A stretch of 64,000 nt of DNA from Sipunculus nudus. Its lineage: Eukaryota > Annelida > Sipuncula > Golfingiida > Sipunculidae. The notes beneath the pieces are model-generated. The model did not search any database. It was not told the DNA's origin and worked only from the letters and a program-made list of their open reading frames with translations. The stretch is from positions 51,903,624 through 51,967,623 of the forward strand of contig CM049308.1 of NCBI GenBank assembly GCA_026874595.1. Direction: 5' to 3'. Each line of letters opens with the position of its first letter. Position 1 is the first letter of the stretch. This document shows positions 46,135 through 57,080 of this stretch, piece by piece. The translations under genes and the position numbers were made by a program.

Positions 46135-47126
46135 TGTGTCAATGCTCAGTTGCGAGCTTATTATTAATTATATTAATTTAATTCATAATATATATACGCT
46201 AATTTATTATATTGATTTACTTATTAACATGTATACAATAATTTATATTAATTTATTAACATACATAAAAGTAACTTATCACATCGCCATCGAATGAATC
46301 GCCATATAGCTCTGTCCCTTCACTTTCTCGTCTCTTCCTCATCCTCTCCACCATCAAGGTACCGCTTGGCTTCATCCATACAAAAGCGGAAAACATGCTG
46401 GATGATTCAGGCTGCCATCACTTAAACTCAAAAAGGTGACGCCCCCTTTGGCAGACGACACGGTGCCGCCTCCACGCAGACGACACTTGGACGAATCTTA
46501 TTCATAATCACGACTTTCGCGATTTTTACGTCACGCACTGCCCATCAACATGGCTTTCCCTTGGGAACGCCGCGGTCAGCCGAGAGATGAAAATATGTAC
46601 ATGGATAAAAACGACTCTTGGTACTGTAGCTTCCACTGATGGCGTGAAAAAGGTATCCTCAACATTCTGATTCGTTCACACTAAAAACTCAGGAACAGGC
46701 TCATGATAGAAAGCATGGGAAACATGGACTGGTAAAAGCATAGTTGATTTACTGTGAAGGCTGTTTAAATACAAGATATACCTTCATTTAATTGTTTAGC
46801 TCAGAACAATGAACTTCTGAGTTCTTATTTGTGTGTGACTGGCGCAATGTGGATTTAGAAAACTGCTAAAAAATGTTAAAACTTTAACAAGTGGCTAGTC
46901 TTGACATCAAGAAAAACAATATACAGTATAATGTACATGAAACATGAAATACAATAGATTTTTTTTTATAAAGTACTTACTGGTGTATGCAATGCCGTGT
47001 TTAATGTTTTCTATTTTGGACTTCATGCTGTGGACGTGTGGTTTCTTGTCGAACGAGAGGACTGGGATGAACTTATTAAAAGAGTTTCTACGGATGCTTA
47101 TGTCGTTGGGATGATGTTTGTGGGGG

Positions 47127-47147
47127 GGGGGGGGGGGGGGGGGGGTA
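47127..47147. repeat. poly(G) tract of about 21 bases
   Basis: An uninterrupted G-run on the plus strand. Similar C- or G-runs occur at 18525-18546, 13498-13512 and 60139-60150. The run makes a spurious polyproline reading frame on the minus strand. Confidence 0.9.
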
Positions 47148-47410
47148 ACACACTGCCTCACTAAAGTTTTCTTCAGAAGTTTGCAGCAACATTTTGAAGT
47201 TCTGTGTCGTACTTTTCCTTGCCGTGACAAACACGACTCAGTTAGGGCCCCCTACTGAGTCGTGACACAAGCCAAATTTAGAACCGCCCTGCAAGTCCAC
47301 GGCACGCTTTTTAACCGTATCTCCGCATACAGTCAGCAGGCAGACCGCAGGCAGAAATCTCCCGTACATGCAGAACAATATACGAATATATTGGGTTATA
47401 ATGGAATATT

Positions 47411-47905
47411 TCACACACATGGTAGGTGTCGTCGGAGAGACAAGAAACTTATTAAAAGGTCTAGTGGGTTTATTTGAAGTGACACAATCCTTGTAAGCAA
47501 AGAGGCGTTGTCAAAAATGACGAAAATATTTGCATCCTCATGGGGCCTTATAATGTTATCCTCAAAGTTAGATGTCCAGACACTCTGGCAAGCCAGTAAG
47601 CTGGCCATAATGTCGGAGGGCCGATCTGGCGCTATACTGTTCCGGGCCAGTTTTACTGGCGAAACGTTCGTTACGTAGCCGGAAACAGTGGAGTTCAGTG
47701 GAATGGAAACCTGATCACTCTTCAGCTTGTTTTGACTCATAATTTCAAAGTTGTCAACGCGGTTTTGAATATTCTTCGTTTCGACTTTCTTCCTGTCCTG
47801 CGTTAAGCTTCTTGTCCAATAAGAAATAATCTCGAAAAGGCATACACTAAAATGCTGATGTCGGAAATCAGATGCCGCATGTGGCTGTGTGTAAAACCAG
47901 GACAC
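47411..47905 (-). CDS. unrecognised 164-residue open frame
   Basis: I do not recognise this protein. The frame is the second longest in the window and has a balanced, protein-like composition with mixed charged and hydrophobic segments (for example KNIQNRVDNFEIMSQNKLK, then a hydrophobic stretch ending LLISFLSLRRHLP). No signal peptide, zinc site or catalytic motif is evident. There is no obvious neighbour in the same transcript. It could be an exon of a host gene or chance, and the start is simply the first ATG. Confidence 0.3.
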   Translation of the reverse strand: MSWFYTQPHAASDFRHQHFSVCLFEIISYWTRSLTQDRKKVETKNIQNRVDNFEIMSQNKLKSDQVSIPLNSTVSGYVTNVSPVKLARNSIAPDRPSDIMASLLACQSVWTSNFEDNIIRPHEDANIFVIFDNASLLTRIVSLQINPLDLLISFLSLRRHLPCV

Positions 47906-48268
47906 CGGACGTCGATCTGATAAATTTCTCCATATTTTTATAATTACTCATCATGTACCAATGAAATTTCGTATGTCTATTGCTCGTATACCGTTCTTCA
48001 ATCATACTTAGAAACATGACTATTTATTGATTAATATTGATTTTATCAACCGATTTTCATCTCGGACGTGAGTTGGACGTCAAATGAAATGCAAGTATTT
48101 TGCAAATCAAACAAACCTGCTCAAATTATCTGTGCACATATTAACCTATTGTAACTGACAACAAAAACACCCAGAAATCTCTATTTTAAAAAGCCTGGAC
48201 TATTGTTTCCAAAATATCACATCTTCCATTGCAAAACATTAATAATACATTCTTCAAATTCAGTTTTT

Positions 48269-49604
48269 ATGCCCCCGCCACAAAGTGGCCGGGGCATATA
48301 GTTTTACCCATGTCCGTCATTCCGTCCTTCCGAAATCAAACAGTTGTACGGATTTTTTTCGCAATGCCTGCAGATATTGGCCTGATTTTTTTAGTGTAGG
48401 CAGATAATTACAAGTTACAGATCGAGTTCGCGTTTCGTCCCAGTTGACCTACTTTTGACCGTTTTAGGGCTCCTAAACTTAGAAAATTTCATGAAAAATA
48501 GAAATTTTCATGATAAATACACATGTACGGACTTTTTTTTCGCAATGCTTTCAGATATTGGCCTGTTTTTGGTGTGTGGGCAGATAATGACCAGTTACAG
48601 ATCGAGTTTGCGTTTCGTTCCAGTTGACCTATTTTGAACTTTTTACGCCTCCTTAACTTAGAAAATTTCATGAAAAATAGAAATGTTCATGAAAAATACA
48701 CATGTACTTTTTCGCAATGCCTGCAGATACTGGCCTGATTTTTGGTGTGTGGGCAGACTTAGACCAGTAACAGATCGAGTTCGCGTTTTGTCCCGGTTGA
48801 CCTACTTTGACCATTTTTCGGCTCCTGAACATAGAAAATTTCATGAAAAATATGAACTTTCATGACAAATAGACATGTACGGACTTTTTTTTCGCAATGC
48901 CTGCAGATATTGGCCCGATTTTTGGTGTGTGGACAGATATTGACCAGTTACAGATCGAGTTCACGTTTTGTCCCAGTTGACCTACTTATGACCTTTTGAC
49001 GGTGCTATAACATAGAAAATTTCATAAAAAAAGTGCACATGTACAGACTTTTTTTCGCAATGCCTGCAGATACGGGCCTGATTTTTGGTATGTAGGCAGA
49101 TAATGACCAGTTACAGGTAGAATTCTTGTTTTGTCCCAGTTAATCTACTTTTGACCATTTGACTGTTCCTGAACATAGAAAGTTTCATGAAAAATGAAAA
49201 TTTCATAACAATGCATATGTACGGACTATTTTTCCTCAATGCCTGCAGATACCACCCTGACTTTTTGTGTGGGCAGAAAATGACAGTTACAGATCGAGTT
49301 CGCTTTTGGTCCCGGTTGACCTACTTTTGATTGTTTTACGGCTCCTAAACATAAAAAATTTCATGAAAGACAGAAATTTTTATAGAAAATGCACATGTAT
49401 GGACTTTTTTTTTCACAATGCCTGCAGATACTGGCCTGATTTTTGGTGTGTTGCTTGATAAAGACCCGTTACAGGTAGAGTTTGCAATTTGCCCTGGTGG
49501 ACCTACTTTTGACCCTACAATATCTCCTTAACTATTTTCAAAATTTAACAAATGTTTCTGATTTGCCCCAGGCGGGGGCATTCGTGTCGTTCCGACACAT
49601 CTAG
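48269..49604 (+). mobile_element. Helentron-like element, family A, with seven tandem monomers
   Basis: The head TATGCCCCCGCCAC folds on GTGGCCGGGGCATA. The tail has GGCGGGGGCA, the inverted copy of the head, then the perfect hairpin GTGTCGTTCCGACAC and ATCTAG before TTTTT. Between are seven monomers anchored on GCAATGCCTGCAGATA at 48361, 48542, 48714, 48894, 49057, 49235 and 49415 (spacing 163-181 bp). Each carries CAGTTACAGATCGAGTTCGC, CCAGTTGACCTACTTTTGA and AGAAAATTTCATGAAAAA. The layout matches bivalve 'pearl' elements, now linked to Helentrons. No coding capacity, hence non-autonomous. Confidence 0.75.
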
Positions 49605-50428
49605 TTTTTATAAAATTCTAACATCATACCCATAAAAACTTATGCTCAATTTTGACAATAAATCAAACCCTAACAGTTCAAAATACCCAGATTTAATAAA
49701 TATTACAAATACTATCAGCTTACCATAAATTACCCAAAAAGTACTTAAACCTTACTCGATTCTAAACACGCTCATACACCAATCAAACCTTCTATATTAT
49801 ACAACTATATACTCTATAAAATATACACTCCTCGAACAAAGCCTCTAGACAAACAACATATAGCTACCGCCCATCCCAAATAAACTTTTCTACACAAAAC
49901 CTCTAGCAAACTCCAAATCCATCTGTCAAATTAGTCATCCCACTTCTCACCCCTTATCTCACCAACTCCATGTACCTACTCCTGATATACTCCAGCTCCA
50001 CACTCTTGCACCAACCATTAAATAATCTCTCTCTCTCTCATATATATATATACCTCAAAAACTTTTCACACAACAGAGTCTGCACCTTAAAATATTCTTA
50101 TTCTCTCCACTGACATTACACACAAACGCATTTATATCCATAGATTTCTTCATATATTAGTAACAAAAAATGTCAATTTACTCTAATTTTCCAAGGTATT
50201 CCATTTACAATACCTGTACTTCAAGTTTTATAATTATTCACTTTAGATATTCTAATCAGAATATTAAAACTAAAAACAATATCAAAATCTGTTTACCTTT
50301 CCCTTTCCATAACAATGTACATTTGAAAAAAACACACCTTACATATTTCAACTAACCTTATTTCAAATAAAAAAAAATATCATATATTCACTTGTCTTTA
50401 TTTTGTTCCATATGTCTATTACATGTGT
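49605..50428. other. no gene seen; A/C-rich on the plus strand
   Basis: Strand-asymmetric sequence, poor in G on the plus strand, with a short (CT)n(TA)n tract at about 50028-50052. No coding motif. Confidence 0.4.
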
Positions 50429-51244
50429 TGTTAACACTTGGTTCGTGTGGTGTACGCATATCTCGATCGTTGCTATGGCAGCTATGGCCCACGTGTGAAC
50501 TCTGATGTGTAGAGACACAGCGCTTGGTGTAATCCGTACTGGGAGGCCTGGCGTGTAAAGACACAACGCTTATGCTTATCTGGAATTTCCTAGGCTGTTC
50601 GCGCTCTGTGAGCGCGTGTCTTGTATTGTTCTTTGGGCGCACGTGTATTATGTATTGTTCGGTTCATTGGGTTGTTCTGAAAATAAAAGTTTCTAGGCTT
50701 TGGGGTGAGAAGCTATAAATTAGGGGCTGTGTTTTAAATTTAAGCCCAGGGGAGACAGTGAAATATTCCAGCGGACACAGAAGAGTGTGAGTCAGTTTGT
50801 GGAACTTTCCGATAATTGCAGCAGTTATAGATCTTCGAAATTTGTAACCGATATTATGTAGTCTTCAGTTTGCTTTTGGGATCACTATCAGAACTTCACT
50901 TTTGGATTACAACAGATTGATTTTGTGATTGAATTGGACAATAATTCTCTGAGAAGATTTATGTGAACTGTTCATCTGGATTATATGCTTTAAAGGACTT
51001 ATCGAGCTGTGACAGTTGTGGTATCTAGGTATTTTACACTTTATTTATTATACACACTTTATTTATTATACTGTGTTACTGTATTGATTTGTTGTTGTAC
51101 TGTTGTTATATTGTGTAATTGTATTGATTTGGTGTAATGTAATGTTAGGTTTGTTTTAAGAATAAATTATAATTATTTGTTAACAAAAAAAACACAGACT
51201 TCTTTATTCATTCCCCTTAACATTTCACGCTGCCTAGTGTTACA
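50429..51244 (+). mobile_element. possible solo LTR
   Basis: The ends are short inverted repeats (TGTTAACACTTGG and, inwards from the right, TGTAACACTAGG), giving TG..CA termini. A TATAAA lies at 50714 and AATAAA at 51161, in the order expected for U3-R-U5. No identical 5-bp flanking duplication is visible and no internal gag-pol region or second LTR is in the window, so I keep this tentative. Confidence 0.4.
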
Positions 51245-52537
51245 GAATCTGATTTTTATTTATCTACGTAACAAAATTTATGCTCGTCACGACTACGTGA
51301 TCAGTTGTTATTAGGTTCCGTAACAATATTATAATTCACATCTTACAAAAGGACATGACTTCCAATTTTATTACAGTCATCCATTATTCCTATATCACAA
51401 ATCCATATATCTTTCATTTTACCGACACCTTATCCATTCAAACTAGTTTAATACCTTACATTTTATATCACACAAAATGTATTCCTGGGGCATTTAACAG
51501 TATTTGTGACAAAACACTTGTGAAAAATGTGGTAGAAATACAACTTTCACCCAACTTTTAATAGGAGAACAATTTAAAATGTAATAAAGCTGACATAATC
51601 ATATTATCATTTTTTTGGTTTTCATCATATTTTTTTAAACAAGTGTAATTAAGTGTAAATTTTCTTGTTACGAACGGGACATATTTAAATTGCTGATACT
51701 GCAGAAATCAAGAGTCCAATCCAGTTGATTGCCCAATAAACTTTTGATAATTATTGAAATAATTAATTTGTTTTATATTGTTTATTGAAATAAATAATTT
51801 GTTGTACATTGTTATGTAATAACTGCCTGTTATCACGGTTTTTGTCCCGCCCGCGACGTTTGACTTTAAAGTCTTAATTACAAACTTATTAGAATTATTT
51901 GGACTGATTTTTTGTTTTCTCTTCCTCTAGAGAATCTACCTTCTAGTTATTACAAAACATAAGCTGTGCTCAATCTGTTAATTTAATATGGAGCAGTTAG
52001 ATATTTTACTTTTCTGTGGAGATAGAAACTATAATACTGACGTCTTCTCAGTTACTGTCTACCTCAGTAATTTGCACCTAATATAGGTTCAAGAACTACA
52101 TTGTATAGGTGATCACTTTGGGTCATTAAATACAGCATTTCAGCAGTTGTCCTCATGAGTTATTAATTATTGACCAAATTAAGCCATTCATATACTGTCT
52201 GTATATATAAAAGGCCAGGCTTTGATCTGAATCTGATAAGATCAGGCTCTTAAGTGCTCATGTTTATTTGCTAAGGAAGTCTTTGTATCACTCTAATCAA
52301 TATAAGATGAATAACTTATAATGAGTCATCCTCGTGTGAGTGCTGATGAAGCATGACATTCAGCTTCCTGTAAGATTCTTGATGTTCTTTCAAGTTGGTG
52401 GCTGATTTATTTTGGAGATGACAGGACTCATGTGATTGACAGCATTTACTCCAAACCAAGGCTATTTTTGTACCTCCTTCCAGCTTGTCCATAGATCATT
52501 TAAGTCAATCCTTTTGCTTGTTTACATATATCTCAGA
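51245..52537. other. no gene seen
   Basis: AT-rich sequence with only short open frames (51355-51561, for example) that show no recognisable motif. Confidence 0.35.
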
Positions 52538-53257
52538 ATGGTTTTTGGTACTTCTAAGCATGCCAAGGCTCGTATATCCGTGGCTGAAAGGACACGGTTG
52601 TTCCCACAACGTATGAAAGAAAGCAAGTTAAATATGATTATAAAGCTTACAAGAAAAAGGACAATGAGAGGAAAGCAAAGGAAAGAATGATTAAAAAGCA
52701 GACTATATCCGATCAAAAGAAAGAGGAAAGCATACTGTACTAAGAAAAAAGCTGATCATCCAGATGTGTTGAAAACACAAATACACCAAAGCAAACCAAA
52801 CAGCCACATTTTCATTCAGTTATTAAAACAGTTTGGGAAAGCAGTATAAAGAGGAAAACAAACCTTGATAAAAATCTCCCAGAAAGCTGCCAAATTTGTT
52901 ACCTCATTAGTTTATTCAATTTCCCCTGGAAAGAGAAAACAGCTGTGCAGTCCGTCAGCCAAATGCAGATTACTGGATCGTGAAGCAGGCAGAAAAAAGA
53001 GAAGTGATGCCTTTCCTGATGAAGTGCTATCGAGGGAGGAATATTTCTTTCCTCATGATGACATTAGCCGAACGTATCTAGATAAAAAAAGAGTCTGTAT
53101 CAGTGAAAAAAAGAGTGTATCAGTGAAAACTGATACAGGTCGCGAGCACAGACAGAAGCGTCTCCTGGTGATGAACCTCTCAGAAGCCCACCAAACATTC
53201 ATGAAGGAAACTAGTATACAAAGAGGACTCACAAAGTTTGCTTCATTCAGACGATAA
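52538..53257 (+). pseudogene. decayed member of a multi-copy animal protein family
   Basis: Blocks in order: KHAKARISVAERTRLF, then in a shifted frame KYDYKAYKKKDNERKAKERM, and after further breaks FVTSLVYSISPGKRKQLCSP, FFPHDDISRTYLDKKRV, KRLLVMNLSEAHQTFMKE and RGLTKFASFRR. This order (basic coiled-coil lead, then DDISR, then a KRYLVMTLxEAYxLF segment and GLSKFxxLRP) belongs to an unnamed family with many copies in cnidarians, fish and molluscs, which I take to be transposon-associated. The reading stops at FASFRR, where LINE-type sequence begins, so the C-terminal half is missing. At least two frameshifts and one stop make it non-functional. Confidence 0.55.
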
Positions 53258-53259
53258 AC

Positions 53260-54089
53260 AAGATTGCGATCGAGAATTCACATCTATAGAAATACTTACA
53301 ACACTTAAATCTCTTCAGCTCAATTAAACACCTGGACCTGATGGTCTTCCAATAGAATTTACCGTATTTGGAAGAAATGAAAGAACACTTTATAAATGCA
53401 ATTAAACATTCTATTGAACTAACCATCCACTTTGCGACAAGTAAATCTCTGCTTCCTTCCAAGGAAAGGCAGGGATACAATATTTTTAAAGAATTGGCGT
53501 CCTCTTTCAATGATAAATACTGACTAGAAGATCATTGCAAAATTCCAGCTAACAGACTTAAGAATGTACTAGAAAATTTAATACGTCCAAACCAAACAGG
53601 GTTCATAAAAACACAGATATATAGGAGAAAATATTAAAAAAAAATAGATTTATTCGCCAATTAAAAAAAAACATTACTTAGACATTATTAAAACACAGCC
53701 CTATTTATGACTGGAGGTTACCACATCAAAAAGGAAGCGCCCTCAACATTTTCCGGAAATATCAGGTCTCAAGGTAAACTTAGACATAAATTGTTATTAT
53801 GCCAGTAATAGATGACAATAATAATATAAAACAAAATATCCATAATTTTGGACTTAAATGGTGTAAAGACCCAATTAAAGTTTTAGGTATTTACATACAT
53901 CCAGATTGGCGGATAATGAAAGACATAAATTACAAGGAAATACTGAGGAAAATAAAAACACCTTTAAATATATGGTCGAAAAGAACTATGACACTATCAG
54001 GTAATGAGCATCATAAAAACAATTCCAAAACAATGGAAGAAAATCTTAATAACAAATACAATTTAAAATGCAACACAAATCTAATCTAA
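53260..54089 (+). pseudogene. L1/Tx1-type LINE reverse transcriptase fragment
   Basis: Broken frames spell PGPDGLPIEF, then NRLKNVLENLIRPNQTGFIK, and, after a gap, a 96-codon frame with GLKWCKDPIKVLGIYI and KTPLNIWSKRTMTLSGN. These are the finger region, the conserved LIxPxQTGFI segment and the post-palm 'vLGI ... W..R.LTL.G' segment of L1/Tx1 reverse transcriptases. The catalytic FxDD region is absent, deleted between about 53640 and 53790. Stops are frequent, so it is dead. The left edge abuts the preceding pseudogene exactly where that family breaks off. Confidence 0.65.
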
Positions 54090-54354
54090 AAGAATCATGG
54101 AGATGAAAGGGTTACATATACAGTATATGCAGATTAACTTCTTAATATATGCACAAACCCTTCGAGAATCCAAGAAAAATGGATCAAAGATATGAACAGC
54201 GATTTCCATGAACTTTTGTTTCAGGCCTTTAGAAATAAAAAAAAGATAACAATCCCAGAAAATGTAAGAATCTTCCAAATCTTCCAATTAAAACTTCTTT
54301 ACAGAAGTATAGCTGTTTCTGTTACTCAGTGCATACTGATTGTATAAAACAATC

Positions 54355-54605
54355 CACAGGCAGCGGCTTTAGTTTCCGTTTGCGGAGAAGAAATAAAACA
54401 GTTGATAGAAACTGCCAAGTTCTTTCCAGTCATTGTTGATTGTAGCACTAACGACTGGTGTGTGGAGCAGGACACGTTACCTGTATGCACCTGCATTTAT
54501 GGGGAACGCACCACATGGTTCCTGTGCCTGAAAGCACTTTTGCGAGTTTGTGCTTTAACAATTTGGATTAAAAGCAGTCATCTCATCCAAGTCAGTAGGT
54601 TTTGA
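54355..54605 (+). pseudogene. hAT-like transposase, N-terminal catalytic fragment (tentative)
   Basis: The frame reads EEIKQLIETAKFFPVIVDCS, then TNDWCVEQDTLPVC and ERTTWFLCLKALL. The pattern (alternating hydrophobics, then a D followed by ST and an EQ pair, then a WFL strand) resembles the first catalytic aspartate region of hAT/DUF4371-type transposases. No continuing domain is found up- or downstream. The assignment is weak and based on pattern only. Confidence 0.35.
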
Positions 54606-54922
54606 TTCCTAAAACATTATGGGGAAATGGAGCGGCTTTGATATATTATTACAACACACCTTCCCAACAAGATCTCAGTCATTGATGTGCACTGCGGAAG
54701 CCACAGACTTGAGTTGGCCTTCTCAGATTCCATTGGCAGAGATACGAGATGCCAAAATCCTGTGACTCTCCTTTTGGGTATATTTTATCTTTACATGCTC
54801 AGCCCAAAAAGAAATTAAAGCCCTGAAGAATTCTGTCAAAGTGAGTATTTTGTTCTCCAAACAACTATGTTATATACCATTTGATAAAATCAGTATGTTA
54901 GCTCTGGTATGCCTTTTGCATT

Positions 54923-55050
54923 AGCTCAGCTGACTGAAAGTCATCTGAGCTGAAGCAATCACCCTTTGTCCGTCCGTCTGTCCGTTAACCAGGCACAAAT
55001 CATAACCGCTGGACCTAGAATCTTGTAACTTCACAAGGTTTTACCTTACC
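54923..55050 (+). mobile_element. Helentron-like element, family B, 5' end only
   Basis: AGCTCAGCTGACTGAAAG with CATCTGAGCTGAAGC, followed by CCCTTTGTCCGTCCGTCTG and the internal TTAACCAGGCACAAATC, as in copies 3-6. The body breaks off near 55050 and no 3' end is seen. Confidence 0.55.
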
Positions 55051-55705
55051 TAGCGTCAAATTGCTGGGTGTTTGAGAGCTTGCCAAACCTGAAGGATCCT
55101 TCCAATTCTCACAGAATTCTCACGGGAAGGTTCCCGGGAAGTCACGAGAGAACAGTTTTGTAGAAATATGCACGGTCCTAAACATCGGAAATCGACACCA
55201 ACATCAGGTAGTGAGGGCTGAAGTGAGCAAGTCCTTTAACCATGTGTAGGACCTGCCTGCATGGCTTCATAACTGACGGACTTACTGCTTATGTGAGATA
55301 TTCTCGGCATCACTGACCAAACGCAGACGCCTGAGGACCTGCCAGCAGCTGGCGTCTGCAAAGAGTTCAAGCGCGTTTACCTGGGGTCTGGTTCGAGGTG
55401 CTGGTGGACCAGGTATATTACACTTGGTCAGGGCTGGAAGGAGCATATAGGAAGGAGACACCCAGGATGAGCCTGACTCCGAATATCCCTATTGTGACGA
55501 CAGTCTATGTTATTTGAAGAGCGAGTATATGCACCAGAGTCTTTAGATGTGACGTTTTGTTTATTTTTGTATTCTCAAGATTGCTGAAATAAAATGACCA
55601 AAATAGCCTTGAAAAGGAGGTGTAATATATATGGATGCTTGATCATTTCCATTCAGTCACCGCAAAGCCTATATACGTAGAGCCCCGTTTTGTCCGTTAT
55701 AACGA
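55051..55705. other. no gene seen
   Basis: GC-richer than the surroundings at 55080-55440 but without a recognisable coding motif. A poly(A) tract (55706-55730) ends it. Confidence 0.35.
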
Positions 55706-55834
55706 AAAAAAAAAAAAAAAAAAAAAAAACGGACGGAAAAACGAAATTGGGGTTCGAATACGGAATTAGGGTTCAAAAACGGAATTATGTTAAATGCAAG
55801 GAATACGGCGGAAAGTCGGATTTAGAGCAGATTT

Positions 55835-56345
55835 ATCTTACATTTATAGTTTTAATCAAGCTTAAACTAATTTTTACCTAACTATTCATCATCTTAACTA
55901 AATACCACATTAATGATCCAATCATCAAAACTTATTTGAAATGTATGGCCTTTCATTCCATTCCCCAAGCCCTTACTACACCCAGTTCAAACCTTCTATC
56001 TTACATTTATAGTTTTAATTAAGCTTGTACTAATTTTTACCTAACTACCCCTCATCATCAAAACAAAATACCACATTAATGATTCAAACACCAAAACTAA
56101 TTTGAAATGTATGGCCCTTCATTCCATTCTCCAACCTTTACTACACCCAGTCCTACCATTCTATCTTACATTTATAGTTTAAATCAAGCTTGTACTAATT
56201 TTTACCTACCAATCCCTCATCATCAAAACTAAATACCACATTACAATTCAATTACCACAACAAGTTTAAATATTTGACCCTTCATTCCACTCCCCACTGC
56301 CACTTATCACACACAGTCATACCATTCTATCTTACATTTATAGTC
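55835..56345. repeat. tandem repeat, three units of about 165 bp plus a partial fourth
   Basis: ATCTTACATTTATAG begins units at 55835, 55998, 56163 and 56329 (spacing 163-166). Each contains AAGCTTGTACTAATTTTTAC or a variant, ATACCACATTA and CCCTTCATTCCA. The array lies directly before an open frame at 56598. Confidence 0.85.
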
Positions 56346-56398
56346 TTAATTAACTTTCTTCTTATTTTGATACTTCACTTATATATTTAAAATATTAT

Positions 56399-56434
<36 letters not shown>

Positions 56435-56597
56435 GTCATAACTTTCCTCATATACTTTGGCGAATTCAAACCAATCATGTATATTCCTTTTCTGTATTTC
56501 ACAAAAATTAAAATTCATTTTTAATTTTCCCCATTCATGAATTTGCAATACAAAAAAATAAATTATTATACCTTTAAACACTTCTTTTCAGAACAAC

Positions 56598-57080
56598 ATG
56601 GAAGAAACATACATAAAGCCTAACTTGGCTGAACCACGTGAAGCCATCAACATTTATGTCAACGCTCTACAACATTTTGCTACCAAAATAATTGACCAGA
56701 AAAACTCAAAAACTGTGGTAGAAATAAAATCTACCCTAAACATGATTCAACCGAAGCTGCAGCACATCATGGATGAACATCGACTGCTGCAATAACAGAT
56801 ACTAAAATGGAGAACGAAATCAAGCAACTAAATAGATGTACAAAGTCACTCAAAAACACTGTGCAGTTCTTACGCAAAGTCCAAAGAAAATCACCAACAC
56901 CATCCCCAGAATAAAAACCATCAGAAGAACTGAGTGACGAAGAATTACTAAGTTACTCCCAGGAAAACCATCCATCAAAGAAAAGTAAAACAACACCCCC
57001 AGAAAAAAAAAACAATCAGAAGATCTCATTGACCATCCTCTACACAGCGACACAGAAGAAATGGAGCCATCCCCAGAATA
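56598..57080 (+). pseudogene. unrecognised coiled-coil protein frame with internal breaks
   Basis: The ATG at 56598 opens 65 codons (MEETYIKPNLAEPREA, then LNMIQPKLQHIMDEHRLLQ), closed by TAA. A neighbouring frame continues as KMENEIKQLNRCTKSLKNTV, QFLRKVQRKSPTPSPE, a stop, then EELSDEELLSYSQENHPSKK. The heptad-like helices followed by an acidic/serine-rich and then basic tail suggest an ORF1-type or scaffold-like protein. The family is unknown to me. The three 165-bp repeat units directly upstream recall the monomer promoters of some LINEs, but no reverse transcriptase follows. Confidence 0.35.

Larger units (their letters stand above)
41060..46900. other. long stretch without recognisable genes
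   Basis: Contains (TA)n at 41170-41208 and 44501-44538, a 200-bp direct duplication at 44462-45095, and CpG-richer patches at 42810-43360 and 46430-46640. The latter has TACGTCA and CAACATGG, possible CRE- and YY1-like promoter motifs. At 41584 the minus strand reads AATAAA, then GTTCGAGTCCAGCTACA, which could be an LTR or SINE end, but no partner end was found. Open frames here (for example 43064-43360) have no recognisable motif. Confidence 0.4.

Noticed and set aside
46907-47230. Minus-strand frame with a polyproline stretch
   Set aside because: The proline run is the translation of the 21-base G-tract; the flanks have no recognisable motif.
48361-49560. CRISPR-like regularly spaced repeat
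   Set aside because: Units are contiguous about 175-bp monomers without unique spacers, inside a eukaryotic mobile element.
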